Source: an uncultured Ruminococcus sp.
GTDB taxonomy: Bacteria > Bacillota_A > Clostridia > Oscillospirales > Acutalibacteraceae
DNA length: 21,678 nt
Reading direction: 5' to 3'
Assembly: GCA_902773395.1 (NCBI GenBank)
Contig: CACYEJ010000105.1
Coordinates: 1 to 21,678 of the forward strand
Each line of letters opens with the position of its first letter. The stretch's first letter is position 1. A program made the position numbers and the translations under genes. This document shows positions 21,270-21,678 of the stretch, one piece after another. Under the pieces are notes generated by a model. That model was not told where the DNA came from. It worked only from the letters and a program-made list of their open reading frames with translations, and searched no databases.

Positions 21270-21605
21270 TTATATACTCGAATGTGTTAAGATTTAGCAC
21301 TTATCTTTCTCAGACCGGCAATTCGCAAGCTCTTGCCTGTTTTTGTTTTAACCGAAAGATTTTGTTTAGATATTGCTTTATTTTTTTTGATACTTGCTCT
21401 ATCATAGTTTGTTCAATTTCGCTGAGGGTAGTTTATTTCTCTAAGATGATTTATTTCGTCAGCGACTGGGCTCTGCATTAGGAACACCTGCCAATCAGTC
21501 TTCGCCTAGCAGCTTGACTTCTTGGGGTGTTCCGTCACCCGCAAATACCCCAAGGGCACTTCCTTCGGGGTGCCTTTGAAAAAGTTTGATCAAAACTTTT
21601 ATATG
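21270..21605 (-). repeat. Long non-coding repeat element, right copy (inverted)
   Basis: The reverse complement of 1-306, with small differences. Relative to the left copy it has 29 nt at 21546-21574 replacing 2 nt; the insert is a strong hairpin (ACCCC/GGGGT plus AAGG/CCTT with one bulge). The hairpin equivalent to 45-97 lies at 21481-21533; its three base differences fall in a loop, in a bulge, or keep a G-U pair. The end nearest the 130-residue gene includes a TATAAT box. Neither copy has a real ORF: an apparent 65-residue frame on the plus strand (21284-21481) reads through the repeat core and also appears partly in the third copy. Confidence 0.85.
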
Positions 21606-21637
21606 CTAGATCTTTTAAATTTTAAATAATAACAAAA

Positions 21638-21662
21638 AGGAGCGATAATCTCTACCGCTCCT
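21638..21662 (-). terminator. Intrinsic terminator at the right edge of the window
   Basis: AGGAGCG (21638-21644) and CGCTCCT (21656-21662) form a 7-bp stem with an 11-nt loop. Read on the minus strand the stem is followed directly by TTTTTG, so it ends a gene lying beyond the window; on the plus strand a T-run follows after six bases, so it may work both ways. Confidence 0.75.
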
Positions 21663-21678
21663 AATCATCTTTTTTATA

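Noticed and set aside
21284..21481. 65-residue plus-strand ORF in the right repeat
   Set aside because: It translates the repeat core; a similar peptide (QTGNSQALA) appears in the partial copy near 9030, which shows DNA repetition and not a gene. No ribosome binding site.
1..21678. CRISPR array, tRNA, rRNA, transposase or phage genes
   Set aside because: I looked for regularly spaced short repeats, cloverleaf sequences and typical mobile-element proteins and saw none.

Overview
The window looks like chromosomal DNA of a low-GC gut-type Clostridia, most likely Oscillospiraceae/Ruminococcus-like. The basis is a dockerin-bearing secreted protein, a MecA-type adaptor, an Obg/Mini-RNase III pair, Gram-positive Shine-Dalgarno sites, and a sugar ABC importer with no ATPase of its own. 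There is no rRNA, tRNA, transposase, phage gene or CRISPR array. The species call is inference from protein families only.

Layout. Positions 1-306 and 21270-21605 are two copies, in opposite orientation, of a roughly 300-bp non-coding element that can fold as RNA; a third, partial copy lies at 9030-9104. Between them, in order: a SEC-C-tagged methionine aminopeptidase (minus); a secreted dockerin+CAP protein (minus); a 780-bp gap holding what looks like a complete small-RNA gene (minus, about 2607 to 2466); a sugar ABC importer made of a lipoprotein and two permeases (minus), with a DUF815-type AAA+ ATPase gene placed between lipoprotein and permeases; a divergent MecA-like adaptor (plus); a three-gene type IV pilin-like operon (minus) led by a 1958-residue protein; an alanine/glycine:cation symporter (plus); a minus-strand block of obg, mrnC and a coupled unknown gene; and two small unknown genes beside the right-hand repeat.

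How the genes may work together. The pilin operon has two ordinary minor prepilins and one giant, Glu5-less pilin-like protein carrying three tandem modules that resemble the X25-type modules of pullulanases. This suggests a pilus-tip adhesin for starch-like polysaccharide. The dockerin-CAP protein points to a cohesin-based surface complex encoded elsewhere, and the sugar importer would take up released oligosaccharides. These are functional guesses from family resemblance; pilus assembly genes, cohesins and the importer ATPase are not in the window.

The most novel items are the candidate small RNA (promoter, two hairpins with the same loop sequence, C-rich linker, terminator), the structured inverted repeat element, the giant tip-pilin candidate and the DUF815 gene inside a sugar-transport cluster and flanked by a small inverted repeat.
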